A stretch of 32,223 nt of DNA from Clostridia bacterium. Its GTDB lineage: Bacteria; Bacillota; Clostridia; Oscillospirales; CAG-272. Of this stretch, positions 30,659 through 32,223 are shown one piece after another (positions within the stretch are counted from its first letter, which is position 1; each line of letters opens with the position of its first letter). The DNA is taken from NCBI GenBank assembly GCA_017938425.1, contig JAGBBQ010000077.1:1-32223 (forward strand), given 5' to 3'. A program made the position numbers and the translations under genes. The notes under the pieces were generated by a model, which was given only the letters and a program-made list of their open reading frames with translations, did no database searches and was not told the DNA's origin.

Positions 30659-32065
30659 ATGCAAATTTTTTACGAAAGCTATGCGGCAAACGTGCAGGCG
30701 ATGGAGAAGGCGCTGCGGCCGAAGGAAAACTTCGATATTCTCACGCGCACGCTCACTGTGGGAGACGAGGAGCTGACCTTCTTCTTTATCGACGGCTTTG
30801 CCAAGGATGCCCAGCTCGGCAAGCTGATGATGCATTTTTTGTCCCTTCCGCACGCAGGCAGTGCCGAAAATCTTGTGCGCAATCTTCCGCAGATCGAGGT
30901 GGATATCTGTGAGGATATGGACGTAGCGCTCACCGCCGTCCTTTCGGGGCAGACAGCGATCCTCGGCACAAATTTTTCACACAAATGCATCCTCGTTGAC
31001 CTTCGCACCTATCCTACGCGCGGTGTATCCGAGCCCGAGGGTGACAAGGTGATGCAAGGGGCGAGAGACGGATTTACGGAAACTTTAGTTGTCAATACGG
31101 CACTTTTACGCCGCCGCATACGTGATACACGCTTGACGATGGAGTATCATAATCTCGGCGGGGTCTCAAAGACCGACGTTGTGATCTGCTACCTGAAGGG
31201 TGTGGCGGACGAGAGCTTCGTTATGACGCTTTCACAGCGCATTTCCGCCCTGCGCCCAAAGTCGCTGACGATGGGCTTTCAGAGCCTTGCCGAGAGCCTC
31301 ATCCGCACGCGCTGGTACAATCCCTTTCCCAAGATCCGCACCACCGAGCGCCCCGACACCGCCGCCGCCCAGATCGCAGAGGGGAGCGTGCTCGTCTTTT
31401 GCGACACCTCGCCGCAGGTGATGATCCTGCCAACCTCGCTTTTCGATTACCTGCAGCAGACCGACGATTATTACTATCCGCCCCTCACGGGCACCTATCT
31501 GCGCGTGGTGCGCACGCTGATTCTTTTGCTCTCGGTGGTAGCAACGCCGCTCTGGTATCTCTCGCTCAAATACGCGGCGATCCTGCCGCCCTGGCTCGGC
31601 TTTCTGATCCCCAAGGAGCCGGGCGCGCTTCCCATTATATTACAGCTGTTTCTCGCCGAGCTCGCGATCGACGGCTTAAAGATCGCCTCGATGAACACGC
31701 CCGATATGCTCTCCAATTCCCTCTCCGTCGTCGGTGCGCTGATCCTCAGCGATTTCGCCATCACGGTCGGCTGGTTCTGCGTGGACGTCATCCTCTATAT
31801 GGCGTTCGTCGCGATCGCAAACTTCGCCCAGCAAAACCACGAGCTCGGCTACGCCTTCAAATTTATGCGTATGCTGATCCTCGCGCTCTCTGCCCTCCTC
31901 GGCATCTGGGGCTTTGGCCTCGGTCTTGTGCTCTTTTGTATTTTCGCCGCCACCGCCGGCGGCATCGGCCACGGTCGCGGCTACCTCTACCCTCTTATTC
32001 CCTGGAACGGCACGGCGATGCGCCGCCTGCTCTTCCGCACCCGCAAAAAGGATTTTGATAACTGA
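30659..32065 (+). CDS. spoVAF: Spore germination protein, GerA/SpoVAF family
   Basis: A 468-residue membrane protein. The N-terminal 275 residues are soluble and include EPEGDKVMQGARDGFTETLVVNTALLRRRI, the conserved core of GerAA/SpoVAF proteins (G-x-R-D-G-F-x-E). The C-terminal part has five or so membrane helices, with LAELAIDGLKIASMNTPDMLSNSLSVVGALILSDFA as family signature. It sits in the spore inner membrane and takes part in germination. The ATG at 30659 or a GTG at 30653 may start it; AAAGG lies 10 and 4 bases upstream respectively. It stands alone; spoVAF usually follows spoVA genes, so this separated copy could also be a GerA-type receptor subunit. Confidence 0.88.
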   Translation: MQIFYESYAANVQAMEKALRPKENFDILTRTLTVGDEELTFFFIDGFAKDAQLGKLMMHFLSLPHAGSAENLVRNLPQIEVDICEDMDVALTAVLSGQTAILGTNFSHKCILVDLRTYPTRGVSEPEGDKVMQGARDGFTETLVVNTALLRRRIRDTRLTMEYHNLGGVSKTDVVICYLKGVADESFVMTLSQRISALRPKSLTMGFQSLAESLIRTRWYNPFPKIRTTERPDTAAAQIAEGSVLVFCDTSPQVMILPTSLFDYLQQTDDYYYPPLTGTYLRVVRTLILLLSVVATPLWYLSLKYAAILPPWLGFLIPKEPGALPIILQLFLAELAIDGLKIASMNTPDMLSNSLSVVGALILSDFAITVGWFCVDVILYMAFVAIANFAQQNHELGYAFKFMRMLILALSALLGIWGFGLGLVLFCIFAATAGGIGHGRGYLYPLIPWNGTAMRRLLFRTRKKDFDN

Positions 32066-32113
32066 TATAAAAAAGGAAAGCGCCCGAAGCTTAAAAAGCG
32101 GAACAATGGTCAT

Positions 32114-32147
32114 AAAAAGCAAAACCACCCGCCGAAACGGGTGGTTT
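32114..32147 (-). terminator. Terminator of the gene entering from the right edge
   Basis: Stem AAACCACCCG / CGGGTGGTTT (32122-32131, 32138-32147), followed on the - strand by TTTTGCTTTTT. On the + strand no T-run follows, so it serves the - strand gene ending at 32158. Confidence 0.75.
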
Positions 32148-32157
32148 GCAAGATACT

Positions 32158-32223
32158 TTACATTGGAAGCCCAAGCTCTTCCCAACGGATCTTTTTGATG
32201 CGCGCGGAGGCAAGCTCCTTGCC
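32158..32223 (-). CDS. C-terminal end of an unidentified protein, 5' part outside window
   Basis: The - strand is open from the window edge and reads 21 codons, ending GLPM-stop. The terminator directly behind the stop supports a real gene end. The visible residues (KELASARIKKIRWEELGLPM) are too few to name a family. Confidence 0.55.
   Translation of the reverse strand, partial: GKELASARIKKIRWEELGLPM

Overview
The window looks like chromosomal DNA of an endospore-forming member of the Clostridia, probably an uncultured gut lineage related to Oscillospirales or Christensenellales. The reasons are Gram-positive style Shine-Dalgarno sites (GGAG/AGGAGG), TTGACA/TATAAT promoters with 17-base spacers, a spoVAF/gerA-type spore gene behind a sigma-G-like promoter, and housekeeping blocks typical of Firmicutes (greA-lysS, ribF-prmA-rsmE). 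The housekeeping genes are visibly GC-rich. Several sugar-utilisation blocks and the toxin-antitoxin pair are more AT-rich by eye; I did not compute GC. No phage, IS element, CRISPR array, rRNA or tRNA gene was found.

Layout. 1-3859 (+): the C-terminal end of an M16/PreP-like peptidase, a sialidase-like Asp-box propeller protein, and an alanine/glycine:cation symporter, closed by a bidirectional terminator. 3954-4718 (-): an unknown membrane-anchored protein. 4905-9496 (+): a glycoside catabolism operon with a strong promoter, encoding a GHL6/fucosidase-like hydrolase followed by three tandem sugar phosphate isomerase/epimerase paralogues. 9597-11845 (-) and 12026-12874 (+): a pectin-oligomer module with PL22-like oligogalacturonate lyase, GH105 unsaturated glucuronyl hydrolase and a divergent AraC regulator. 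12961-20568 (-): core genes lysS, greA, an S41 lipoprotein protease, a CdaR/PucR-type regulator, rsmE, prmA and ribF. 20782-24140 (+): an MFS transporter, a glycerophosphodiester phosphodiesterase and a THUMP-type rRNA methyltransferase. 24262-26689: a divergent AraC/GH51 arabinofuranosidase pair. 26785-27586 (-): a HepT/MntA-like toxin-antitoxin pair whose antitoxin carries an N-terminal XRE-type HTH. 27880-30500 (-): an alkaline-phosphatase-superfamily phosphodiesterase and a GH20 beta-hexosaminidase. 30659-32065 (+): a SpoVAF-like germination protein. 32158-32223 (-): the tail of a further gene.

How the genes work together. The accessory blocks point to a plant- and host-glycan user: pectin side chains (PL22, GH105, GH51), hexosamines (GH20), sialidase-like and fucosidase-like enzymes. 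Most lack an obvious signal peptide, so they probably act on imported oligosaccharides. Each block carries its own regulator or promoter and is inserted between core genes.

The most notable result is structural. Two core genes have a second, diverged copy of their own 3' end nearby in the same orientation. The methyltransferase tail recurs just after the GH51 stop codon, so the AraC/GH51 cassette sits between two gene tails. The lysS tail recurs 137 bases beyond the lysS stop, with changes only at third codon positions over the last seven sense codons. These look like scars of insertion or allele replacement at gene 3' ends, a possible route by which sugar cassettes are exchanged in this lineage. 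The three isomerase genes also form a mosaic that suggests gene conversion.
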